From Clostridia bacterium (lineage in GTDB: Bacteria > Bacillota > Clostridia > Oscillospirales > CAG-382): a DNA stretch of 5,422 nt. Position 1 is the first letter of the stretch, and each line of letters starts with the position of its first letter. The position numbers were made by a program, and so were the translations under genes. Positions 1 through 5,422 of this stretch are shown piece by piece. The stretch spans positions 1-5,422 of the forward strand of contig JAGCNA010000331.1 of the NCBI GenBank assembly GCA_017646185.1, given 5' to 3'. The notes under the pieces were generated by a model. That model saw only the letters and a list, made by a program, of their open reading frames with translations, made no database searches and was not told the origin of the DNA.

Positions 1-1177
1 AAACGGCGAAATTATTCTTATAACCTGCCGCTTCACCGCCCTTGCGGACAGCTTTTACAACGATAATATGCTTTCCGATGAAGAGCTTATACGCGAACTG
101 CCCGTAGCAGGCAGACGCTTCAACGATACGGTTCCCGCAGAAAACATTGATATTCCCGAGGAAATGTACACATCTACGCTTACGGTAACGTCCAAAATAA
201 ATCTGTCAAGCGGCGAAATGAACGCTTACTGCAAAATGGCAGACGATTTCAGCTTTTATATATCCGAGGATTCAATATACGTATTCTACCAGACCGTTCT
301 TTGGTATGGCAATGACGGCAGGGCGCATCTGGAGATAGAAAGATACGATATCACGGAAAAACTGCCCGTATATATCGGGAAAACAAGCGTACACGGTTGG
401 ATGTGTTCTTCCGCCATAAGCGAATATAACGGTTATCTCCGGATCCCCACCTACGAGGACTACGGTGCAGGGCTGATAATACTGGACAAGGAGCTTAACG
501 TTATTGGGGAATTATACGGAATAGGCGGAAACCAACAGGATCCCCTTCCCCACGACGTGGCAACATATAAAAATATTGCCGTATTTGGACGGGACTCGAC
601 CTGGTGGACAGTTGATATTTCCGACCCCACCTCGCCTGAAATTATCGGCAGCGCCGATTGCATCGGAAATTACTACAACAAGACTATTCTGGACGGTGGA
701 TATCTGCTTACCTCTGTTTTCTACCGCGATTCCGATTCGGATTACGCAGGTTTAAAGCTTGAAACCTACGATGTTTCCGACGAAATGAATATAAAGAAGA
801 CGGGAGAAATGCTTTTGGAAAACGAATCCCGCCAGTTTATATATATGTTGTCACCCGGACTGTATCAGGAAACCACGTCCGAAACGTCGGGAGCCGGAAC
901 ACTTGTAATGCCCTACGTAATTGCGGATGACAATCCCCGCTATGTACTTGCTATGTTATCCTACGGAGAAGAGCTGACGCTTACCGCAAAGCAGGAATTA
1001 GTACACACGTTAACCTCGGAGATCAAGACCTCCAAATGGCAGATGGTACGTATCGGCGATGGCATTCATTTGGTTAATCTTGCCATGGGAACGAAGGAAA
1101 CGGATATAACGTCCGTGTCCGTTTATTCCTTCAACGCCGACGATCTGACTCCGATCGGACAATATGGCGGAAAGTGA
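1..1177 (+). CDS. Beta-propeller domain protein, C-terminal part (5' end outside window)
   Basis: The reading frame is open from base 2 and shows 391 residues before the TGA at 1175-1177. The ATG at 68 is internal: the 22 codons before it are open, look like coding sequence, and no ribosome binding site precedes it. The protein resembles the secreted C-terminal beta-propeller family (PF09826, COG4880). Visible hallmarks, numbered from base 2, are the segment EYNGYLRIPT (about 141-150), which matches the family's 'EYnGYLRVATT' core, and the blade motif VDISDPTSPEIIG (about 204-215), followed by further blade-like strands such as YDVSD. Family members are usually exported and anchored by an N-terminal signal or membrane segment, which would lie upstream of this window. 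The biochemical role of the family is not established. The visible part contains no membrane segment and no catalytic motif that I recognise. A terminator follows within 12 nt, so this gene ends its own transcription unit. The family call is from remembered motifs; the reading frame itself is secure. Confidence 0.82.
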   Translation, partial: NGEIILITCRFTALADSFYNDNMLSDEELIRELPVAGRRFNDTVPAENIDIPEEMYTSTLTVTSKINLSSGEMNAYCKMADDFSFYISEDSIYVFYQTVLWYGNDGRAHLEIERYDITEKLPVYIGKTSVHGWMCSSAISEYNGYLRIPTYEDYGAGLIILDKELNVIGELYGIGGNQQDPLPHDVATYKNIAVFGRDSTWWTVDISDPTSPEIIGSADCIGNYYNKTILDGGYLLTSVFYRDSDSDYAGLKLETYDVSDEMNIKKTGEMLLENESRQFIYMLSPGLYQETTSETSGAGTLVMPYVIADDNPRYVLAMLSYGEELTLTAKQELVHTLTSEIKTSKWQMVRIGDGIHLVNLAMGTKETDITSVSVYSFNADDLTPIGQYGGK

Positions 1178-1188
1178 AAAATATTTTT

Positions 1189-1217
1189 AAAAAAACGGGT
1201 GGAAAACCCGTTTTTTT
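1189..1217 (+). terminator. Rho-independent terminator after the beta-propeller gene
   Basis: A perfect 12-bp inverted repeat (A7CGGGT at 1189-1200 and ACCCGT7 at 1206-1217) encloses a 5-nt loop (GGAAA). The right arm ends in seven T. The A-run on the left arm would serve as a U-tract on the other strand, so the element could work in both directions. It lies 12 nt after the stop codon and just upstream of the rpsB promoter, so it insulates the two units. Confidence 0.9.
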
Positions 1218-1229
1218 GATAAAATACTA

Positions 1230-1258
1230 TTGATTTTTGTTAAAAACTGTGGTACAAT
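1230..1258 (+). promoter_or_regulatory. rpsB-tsf promoter, sigma-A type with extended -10
   Basis: The -35 box is TTGATT (1230-1235), matching TTGACA at four of six positions. A 17-nt spacer leads to the -10 box TACAAT (1253-1258), five of six. TGTG (1248-1251) stands one base before the -10, giving the TRTG extended -10 typical of Gram-positive bacteria. Transcription should start near 1264-1266. An A/T-rich stretch lies just upstream. This is the only convincing promoter in the window, and it fits the strong expression expected of a ribosomal protein operon. Confidence 0.85.
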
Positions 1259-1263
1259 GCACC

Positions 1264-1387
1264 AGTATGCGACGACATACGCATACTAAAATACACACAC
1301 TGTGCGTTATGCCCGTGGGTCGGCAAAAAGCCGTGGGTAAAATTCAAAGCGTACGGTGGCGGGGAAACCCGAAAGGAGAAATTAAAA
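1264..1387 (+). promoter_or_regulatory. Structured 5' leader of rpsB, candidate autoregulatory RNA
   Basis: From the predicted transcription start to the rpsB ATG there are about 120 nt without a credible gene. A perfect 8-bp hairpin sits at the 5' end (AGTATGCG 1264-1271 with CGCATACT 1280-1287, 8-nt loop). A 4-bp stem follows (CGGC 1321-1324 with GCCG 1330-1333, A5 loop). A third hairpin, CGGG-GAAA-CCCG (1360-1371), has a GNRA tetraloop and ends directly before the Shine-Dalgarno sequence. CCGTGGGT occurs twice (1313-1320 and 1331-1338), and GGGT of either copy could pair with ACCC at 1367-1370, opening the third hairpin. In Escherichia coli, S2 represses its own operon through the rpsB leader; a similar role here is inference. 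I do not recognise this leader as a named RNA family. Confidence 0.5.
1372..1378 (+). promoter_or_regulatory. rpsB ribosome binding site
   Basis: AAAGGAG matches seven consecutive bases of the Shine-Dalgarno consensus and lies 9 nt before the ATG at 1388. It follows the tetraloop hairpin 1360-1371 without a gap, so folding or protein binding at that hairpin could affect ribosome access. Confidence 0.85.
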
Positions 1388-2125
1388 ATGTCAGTAATCA
1401 GCATGAAACAACTGCTCGAAGCAGGCGTTCACTTCGGTCACCAGACCAGAAGATGGAACCCCAAGATGGCCGAATACATCTTTACCGAAAGAAACGGCAT
1501 CTACATTATCGACCTTCAGAAAACCGTTAAAAAGGTTGAAGAAGCTTACATGTTCGTTCGCGATGCATCTCTCGAAGGCGGCAACGTTCTCTTCGTAGGT
1601 ACAAAGAAGCAGGCACAGGACGCTATCAAGGAAGAAGCTATCCGTGCAGGTATGTACTATGTAAACGTTCGTTGGCTCGGCGGTATGCTTACCAACTTCA
1701 AGACCATTAAGAGAAGTATCCAGAAGCTGAACAACCTTACCAAGATGTCCGAAGACGGCACCTTTGATCTCCTTCCCAAGAAGGAAGTTGCAGCTCTCCA
1801 GAAGGAAATGGCTGACCTCGAGCGTAACCTCGGCGGTATCAAGGATATGAAGGGTCTTCCCGCAGTTATGTTCGTTGTAGACCCCAAGAAGGAAGCAAAC
1901 GCTGTTGCAGAAGCTCGCAAGCTGGGCATCCCCGTAGTTGCTATCGTTGATACCAACTGCGATCCCGATTGTATCGATTACGTTATCCCCGGTAATGACG
2001 ACGCTATCCGCGCTATCAAGCTTATCGCATCCGTTATGGCAGACGCAGTTCTCGAAGGCAAGCAGGGTGAACAGTTCACCGACGCTACCGAAGCTGTTGA
2101 AGCTGAAGAAGTTAAGGAGGACTAA
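1388..2125 (+). CDS. rpsB: 30S ribosomal protein S2
   Basis: This 245-residue protein is full length for bacterial S2 (usually about 230-260). It is a late-assembling protein of the small subunit, placed between head and body, where it is needed for binding of S1-type factors and for translation initiation. The N-terminus carries the S2 signature around MKQLLEAGVHFGHQTRRWNP (6-25). WLGGMLTNFKTI (96-107) is highly conserved. The second signature runs from P158 to P182 (PAVMFVVDPKKEANAV...LGIP). DTNCDPD (188-194) and IPGNDDAIRAIKL (200-212) are typical of Bacillota. The C-terminal tail from about 227 is acidic and variable, as usual. The start is set by the conserved N-terminus and by AAAGGAG 9 nt upstream. 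It is the first gene of a two-gene operon with tsf. Codon choice is strongly biased (Lys AAG, Ile ATC, Val GTT), fitting high expression. One small oddity is a second Cys (C195) after the usual NCDPD. Confidence 0.99.
   Translation: MSVISMKQLLEAGVHFGHQTRRWNPKMAEYIFTERNGIYIIDLQKTVKKVEEAYMFVRDASLEGGNVLFVGTKKQAQDAIKEEAIRAGMYYVNVRWLGGMLTNFKTIKRSIQKLNNLTKMSEDGTFDLLPKKEVAALQKEMADLERNLGGIKDMKGLPAVMFVVDPKKEANAVAEARKLGIPVVAIVDTNCDPDCIDYVIPGNDDAIRAIKLIASVMADAVLEGKQGEQFTDATEAVEAEEVKED
2114..2120 (+). promoter_or_regulatory. tsf ribosome binding site inside the end of rpsB
   Basis: AAGGAGG lies within the last codons of rpsB, 10 nt before the tsf ATG at 2131. The rpsB stop (2123-2125) falls between the site and the start, an arrangement in which terminating ribosomes are well placed to begin tsf. 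Translational coupling is inferred from this spacing. Confidence 0.85.
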
Positions 2126-2130
2126 TCACT

Positions 2131-3057
2131 ATGGCAGATATTTCCGCAAAAGTTGTTATGGAGCTTCGTAAAAAGACCGGTTGCGGTATGATGGAGTGCA
2201 AAAAGGCACTTGTTACCGCTAACGGCGATTTTGATGAAGCTATAAAGATCCTTCGTGAGAAGGGCCTGGCTGTTGCCGCTAAGAAGGCAGACAGAGTTGC
2301 TGCAGACGGTATCGTTGACGTTTACACCGCTAACGGCTGCACCGCTATTATTGAAGTTAACACCGAAACCGACTTCGTTGCAAAGAACGCTTCTTTCAAG
2401 GAATTCGTACACGGTATTCTCGTTACTATCGTAGAAACCAAGCCCGCAGACGTTGCAGCTCTTCTTGCAACCAAGTTCGCAGGCAAGGAAACCACCGTTG
2501 AAGACGAACTCAAGCAGGAAATCTTCACTATCGGTGAAAATATGTCTATCCGTCGCTTCGAGGTTATCGAAGGCGTTACCGGAACTTACATCCACGGCGG
2601 CGGATCCGCAGGTGTTGTTGCTAAGTTCGAAGTAGAAGGCGGCGTTGAAAACACCGAAGGCTTTGCAGACTACGCAAAGAACGTATGTATGCAGATCGCT
2701 GCTATGAACCCCCTCTACGTTTGCAAGTGCTGCGTTCCCGAAAGCGTTATCCAGGGCGAAAAGGATATCCTTCTTGCTCAGATCAAGAACGATCCCAAGC
2801 TTGCTAACAAGCCCGAGCAGATCATCGAAAAGATGGTTACCGGCAGAATTGAAAAGTATTACGATACCAACTGTCTCGTTCACCAGCAGTACGTTAAGGA
2901 AGAGAACATGACCGTTCAGCAGTACACCGACAACACCGCAAAGGAACTCGGCGGCGCTATCAAGGTTGTTTCCTTCGTTAAGTACGAAAAGGGCGAAGGC
3001 ATTGAAAAGAGAGAAGACGATTTCGCTTCCGAAATCGAAAAGCTCGTTAAGGGTTAA
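2131..3057 (+). CDS. tsf: Translation elongation factor Ts
   Basis: EF-Ts is the cytoplasmic guanine nucleotide exchange factor that releases GDP from EF-Tu. The 308-residue product has the N-terminal UBA-like domain with signature 1 (LRKKTGCGMMECKKAL, 12-27), then signature 2 with the EF-Tu-contacting TDFVAKN (80-86, with D81 and F82 corresponding to the E. coli Asp80-Phe81 pair). The core dimerisation domains follow, ending in the conserved VVSFVKYEKGEGIEKREDDF (279-298). Its length is slightly above that of the Bacillus protein because of extra residues in the second half, for example around 216-229 (AQIKNDPKLANKPE). It has eight Cys, including a CKCC cluster at 198-201, which is unusual for EF-Ts and compatible with an anaerobic host. 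The gene follows rpsB by 5 nt, the classic rpsB-tsf order, and has the same high-expression codon bias. A terminator follows directly; pyrH and frr, the common next genes, are not here. Confidence 0.98.
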   Translation: MADISAKVVMELRKKTGCGMMECKKALVTANGDFDEAIKILREKGLAVAAKKADRVAADGIVDVYTANGCTAIIEVNTETDFVAKNASFKEFVHGILVTIVETKPADVAALLATKFAGKETTVEDELKQEIFTIGENMSIRRFEVIEGVTGTYIHGGGSAGVVAKFEVEGGVENTEGFADYAKNVCMQIAAMNPLYVCKCCVPESVIQGEKDILLAQIKNDPKLANKPEQIIEKMVTGRIEKYYDTNCLVHQQYVKEENMTVQQYTDNTAKELGGAIKVVSFVKYEKGEGIEKREDDFASEIEKLVKG

Positions 3058-3070
3058 TTTAACTGTGTTT

Positions 3071-3107
3071 GACGCCCCTGATAAAAAAGGGGCGTCTGTT
3101 ATTTTTT
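3071..3107 (+). terminator. Rho-independent terminator of the rpsB-tsf operon
   Basis: A perfect 8-bp GC-rich stem (GACGCCCC 3071-3078 with GGGGCGTC 3089-3096) encloses a 10-nt A-rich loop and is followed by TGTTATTTTTT (3097-3107). It begins 13 nt after the tsf stop codon. The U-tract is interrupted near the stem, so some readthrough into the next gene, which starts only 24 nt later, is plausible. Confidence 0.88.
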
Positions 3108-3121
3108 CTATGAACCGAAGT

Positions 3122-3126
3122 GAGGT
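3122..3126 (+). promoter_or_regulatory. Ribosome binding site of the LtaS-like gene
   Basis: GAGGT lies 5 nt before the ATG at 3132 and matches the 3' half of the AGGAGGTGA consensus. It is weaker than the sites of rpsB and tsf. It supports the 3132 start; an ATG at 3110 is in another frame and opens only a 20-codon ORF. Confidence 0.6.
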
Positions 3127-3131
3127 AAACA

Positions 3132-5129
3132 ATGAACACCGAGCAAAGAAAAACACCGCAAGAAATGCTTAAAACCGCAAAGGACATAGCAAAGAAATTC
3201 TTTGGATCCAAGTGGTTTACGGCGATAAAATATGTGTTTCATTTTCTTGCAGTTCCCTGCATAATTAATCTGTGCATAAACAATTTCTTTTTAAACACCA
3301 CGTCCATAACCGATACACAGTTTAAATCCGGTTACTTTTTCTCTTATATTCTCGTGGTGCTGTTCAATGCACTGTTCACCTGCATCACCACCAGCTCTAT
3401 CGCTTCAAACGCTGTTGTATCCGTAATTGCCTTTGTTTTTTCGGCGGTGCAGTATATTAAGGTGCAGATGTCGGATAACCCCGTGTATTTTTCGGATATA
3501 AACTTTTTCCGCAGCGCGGGAACGATAAACGATCTTGTGGCAGAGGTTTCTATTATCGATCTGTTCAAGCAGGTTTCAGATGAGCTGTGGAAGTTCGGTC
3601 TTGTTGCGGCGGCAATAATTATCGGCGGAATACTGCTTCGGTTCCGTATTAAATACAAATGGCACGGAATTGCGGTAGGCGGCACGGCACTGCTTTTGCT
3701 GTTCCTTATTATCGCTCCTATTGAGCCTCTTAACACATTTACGCTCAACACCTTTTATAAATACGACGAACGGGATTCCGATTACCCCACAACCAGCCTT
3801 AAATATTATTTGAGATACGGCGTTATTTCCGGTATGTACGGACAAGCTGTTGAAAGCAGAATTTTTGAGCCCAAGGGATACGACCCCGAATATCTTGACC
3901 AAGTGCTGGCAGATGCGGTAGAGCAGGCGCAGGACAAGTACAAGGACACTTGGGGCGATTGCAACGTTATAATGGTATTTTCCGAATCCTTCTGGGATAT
4001 AGACCAGCTTGGGGAATTTGAGTTTGAAACTCCCACGGGAACCGAGCTTACCCCCAATTACGAAAAGCTTTCAAAGGAAGGACATGTGTTCAAAATGATC
4101 TCCCCCGTGTTCGGCGGACTGAGCGCCAATTCGGAGTTTGAGGTGTTTACGGGAAGCAACCTTGCGGTATATTCCCCCGGATTTGTGCCCTATACCCAGA
4201 TGTATGACAGCGAGAATTTTGAAGGAACCCCCAATTTCTTTGATATTTTGGGAGAAAATGATTACTACAGCAAGATAATTACCGCTTGGGAGGATTCTCT
4301 CTTTGACAGAACGAAGGTATACCCCTTCTTTGGCATTAACGACACCGACTTCCGTCACGAGCTTAAAGGAGTAAGAAAGCTGGCAGGCAGACCCTCCGAT
4401 GATTATCTGGCAGACCAGATAATTAAATTTGTTGAAGGCGACGAGTGGAAAGAAAACGAAAATTATTTCGTAATGATCAACACGGGTCAGCTTCACGGCT
4501 CTTATTACGAAGGAAAATATATTGATAAAGACAGCGAAGGCACCGTAATTCGCGATAATTACACCGTAAAGGTTACCAAGACCCCTGCGGATTATTCCGC
4601 ATATATGAAGGGCTCGATCCGTTGCTATGCGCAAGGACTTTACGATGCGGACAGACAGCTTGGTAAGCTGTATAATTACATCTCCAATCTGGAGGAAAAC
4701 ACCGTAATCATATTCTACGGCGACCATCTGCCCAACCTTAAATCCATTACCGACCACGATAAAGACGGAGAATACGAGCGTATTTTCACCCTCCCCTACT
4801 TTAACACCGGCGATAATATACTGGATACCTACCGTAAATACGATACGGAATGTCTTATGGTAGCAAACTTTGATATGGGCGAGCAGGACGTTGAGTGGCT
4901 TAACTACGAGCTTTTGATGGCGTACGTTATGCACCGCATGGATGTTAAGACCGACGAATATTACGATTTTCTGTACGCACAGCGCAACACCTTCCCTGCC
5001 GCAAACGATTACGTTGCCGCAGATACCGAAGGAAACCTTTACTCCATGTACGAGCTTCCCGAAGAGCTTCAAAAGTATTACAACCTGAGAAAGCAGATGA
5101 ATTACAGGTATTTCCATGATAATGACTGA
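3132..5129 (+). CDS. LtaS-type sulfatase-fold transferase, membrane-anchored (lipoteichoic acid synthase family)
   Basis: The 665-residue protein has the layout of lipoteichoic acid synthases: a short cytoplasmic N-terminus, five predicted membrane helices (about 34-54, 69-90, 94-111, 155-171, 180-196) and a large extracellular alkaline-phosphatase-superfamily domain (about 275-600). LtaS enzymes use a Mn-bound Thr to take glycerol phosphate from phosphatidylglycerol and add it to a growing polymer. Motifs here are NVIMVFSESFWDI (278-290; E285 fits metal ligand Glu255 of Staphylococcus aureus LtaS), FGGLSANSEFEVFTG (327-341; S331 aligns with nucleophile Thr300), a His at TGQLHGSY (H455, fits His416, but without the usual following Pro) and YGDHLPN (529-535; D531/H532 fit Asp475/His476). 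All active-site positions are filled, with Ser replacing Thr. The C-terminal tail (about 601-665) is charged and rich in Tyr. The substrate cannot be read from sequence: it may be an LTA synthase, a primase, or a transferase for another phosphoglycerol-decorated glycan. Codon use is less biased than in tsf. It follows the tsf terminator and overlaps the next gene. Confidence 0.88.
   Translation: MNTEQRKTPQEMLKTAKDIAKKFFGSKWFTAIKYVFHFLAVPCIINLCINNFFLNTTSITDTQFKSGYFFSYILVVLFNALFTCITTSSIASNAVVSVIAFVFSAVQYIKVQMSDNPVYFSDINFFRSAGTINDLVAEVSIIDLFKQVSDELWKFGLVAAAIIIGGILLRFRIKYKWHGIAVGGTALLLLFLIIAPIEPLNTFTLNTFYKYDERDSDYPTTSLKYYLRYGVISGMYGQAVESRIFEPKGYDPEYLDQVLADAVEQAQDKYKDTWGDCNVIMVFSESFWDIDQLGEFEFETPTGTELTPNYEKLSKEGHVFKMISPVFGGLSANSEFEVFTGSNLAVYSPGFVPYTQMYDSENFEGTPNFFDILGENDYYSKIITAWEDSLFDRTKVYPFFGINDTDFRHELKGVRKLAGRPSDDYLADQIIKFVEGDEWKENENYFVMINTGQLHGSYYEGKYIDKDSEGTVIRDNYTVKVTKTPADYSAYMKGSIRCYAQGLYDADRQLGKLYNYISNLEENTVIIFYGDHLPNLKSITDHDKDGEYERIFTLPYFNTGDNILDTYRKYDTECLMVANFDMGEQDVEWLNYELLMAYVMHRMDVKTDEYYDFLYAQRNTFPAANDYVAADTEGNLYSMYELPEELQKYYNLRKQMNYRYFHDND
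5105..5109 (+). promoter_or_regulatory. Candidate ribosome binding site for the HAD gene
   Basis: CAGGT lies inside the end of the LtaS-like gene, 6 nt before ATG 5116 and 12 nt before the alternative in-frame ATG 5122. The spacing favours 5116. The match is short, so initiation probably depends on ribosomes finishing the upstream gene. Confidence 0.4.
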
Positions 5130-5422
5130 AAAATACGATAATTTTATTTGGGATTTCGACGGCACTTTGTTTGATAGCTACCCTCACACGGCGGCGGCAC
5201 TTGCGCAGGCGTTAAGGGACAGCGGCAGAGAAATCGACGTAAAAGAAGGGGAAAAGCTGCTTCGCATAACCGTCGGCACAGCAGTACGGCATTACGGACT
5301 GACCGAGCAGGAGAGAGCAGCCTTTAACAAATACGAGCTTACCGACGAGCTTGAGCCGGTTATTAAAATTTATGACGGCGTTGAGGCGGCTTTTAACCGT
5401 ATTCTTGATAGAGGCGGAAAGC
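5116..5422 (+). CDS. HAD-superfamily hydrolase, N-terminal part (3' end outside window)
   Basis: The frame is open to the window end and shows 102 codons. HAD motif I appears at once as FIWDFDGTLFDS (10-21), with nucleophile D13 and general acid/base D15. A helical segment of about 65 residues follows, then IYDGVEAAFNRILDRGGK, which corresponds to the usual 'pGv...L...G' stretch just before motif II. The short helical insert between motif I and this stretch fits a C1 cap of the subfamily IA type (phosphoglycolate phosphatase or beta-phosphoglucomutase-like). Motifs II to IV lie beyond the edge, so substrate and activity cannot be assigned. The start at 5116 is preferred on ribosome-binding-site spacing; 5122 (ATG ATA ATG) is equally good for the protein. 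It overlaps the LtaS-like gene by 14 nt in another frame, which implies co-transcription and probably coupled translation. The main alternative is a phosphatase with no link to envelope synthesis. Confidence 0.88.
   Translation, partial: MIMTEKYDNFIWDFDGTLFDSYPHTAAALAQALRDSGREIDVKEGEKLLRITVGTAVRHYGLTEQERAAFNKYELTDELEPVIKIYDGVEAAFNRILDRGGK

Noticed and set aside
1264..1287. The inverted repeat over the predicted transcription start as a repressor operator
   Set aside because: It is possible, but a 5'-end RNA hairpin explains the 8-nt loop spacing equally well and no repressor gene or second copy is seen in the window, so it is not listed as an operator.
1351..1371. T-box-like GGTGG in the rpsB leader
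   Set aside because: Only part of the AGGGTGGNACCGCG consensus is present, there is no Stem I or terminator/antiterminator pair in the leader, and rpsB is not a usual T-box target.
1237..1530. 97-codon plus-strand ORF spanning the rpsB promoter, leader and gene start
   Set aside because: It begins inside the promoter, upstream of the predicted transcription start, is basic and motif-free, and overlaps the certain rpsB gene in another frame.
2122..3156. Long minus-strand ORF (344 codons) opposite tsf
   Set aside because: It mirrors tsf, which has unmistakable signatures. The antisense product is low-complexity in composition, has no recognisable motif or ribosome binding site, and arises from the biased codons of tsf.
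3110..3172. ATG at 3110 opening a 20-codon peptide just before the LtaS-like gene
   Set aside because: It has no ribosome binding site (only the terminator U-tract precedes it), is out of frame with the next gene, and its sequence looks random. A leader-peptide role cannot be supported.
4071..5165. Long minus-strand ORF (364 codons) opposite the LtaS-like gene
   Set aside because: The plus-strand protein has complete family motifs throughout this region. The antisense frame has no recognisable domain or initiation signal.

Overview
The window looks like chromosomal DNA of a low-to-mid GC, Gram-positive anaerobe of the class Clostridia, possibly Oscillospiraceae/Ruminococcus-like. The evidence is strong AGGAGG-type ribosome binding sites, a promoter with a TRTG extended -10, compact U-tract terminators, a five-helix LtaS-type polyglycerol-phosphate synthase, and EF-Ts and S2 proteins of Bacillota type. 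The family-level placement is inference. All genes are on the + strand and no mobile element, CRISPR array, tRNA or rRNA is visible.

Layout. (1) 1-1177: the C-terminal 391 residues of a secreted-type beta-propeller protein (PF09826/COG4880 type), cut by the left window edge and closed by a 12-bp hairpin terminator (1189-1217). (2) 1218-1387: a strong extended -10 promoter and a structured leader of about 120 nt in front of rpsB. (3) 1388-3057: rpsB (ribosomal protein S2) and tsf (elongation factor Ts), 5 nt apart and translationally close, closed by a GC-rich terminator (3071-3107). (4) 3132-5129: a 665-residue membrane-anchored alkaline-phosphatase-superfamily enzyme of the lipoteichoic acid synthase family, with Ser in the place of the usual catalytic Thr. 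(5) 5116-5422: the start of a HAD-family phosphatase gene overlapping the previous gene by 14 nt and running off the right edge.

Functionally there are three units. One is an unknown extracytoplasmic propeller protein. The second is the conserved translation operon rpsB-tsf, whose highly biased codons (Lys AAG, Ile ATC, Val GTT, Ala GCT/GCA) fit high expression. The third is an envelope-related pair (LtaS-like transferase plus HAD hydrolase) that has no clear promoter of its own and may depend on readthrough past the tsf terminator. pyrH and frr, which commonly follow tsf in bacteria, are absent here. I see no convincing undescribed system. The points most worth checking are the rpsB leader RNA and the Thr-to-Ser change in the LtaS-like enzyme.
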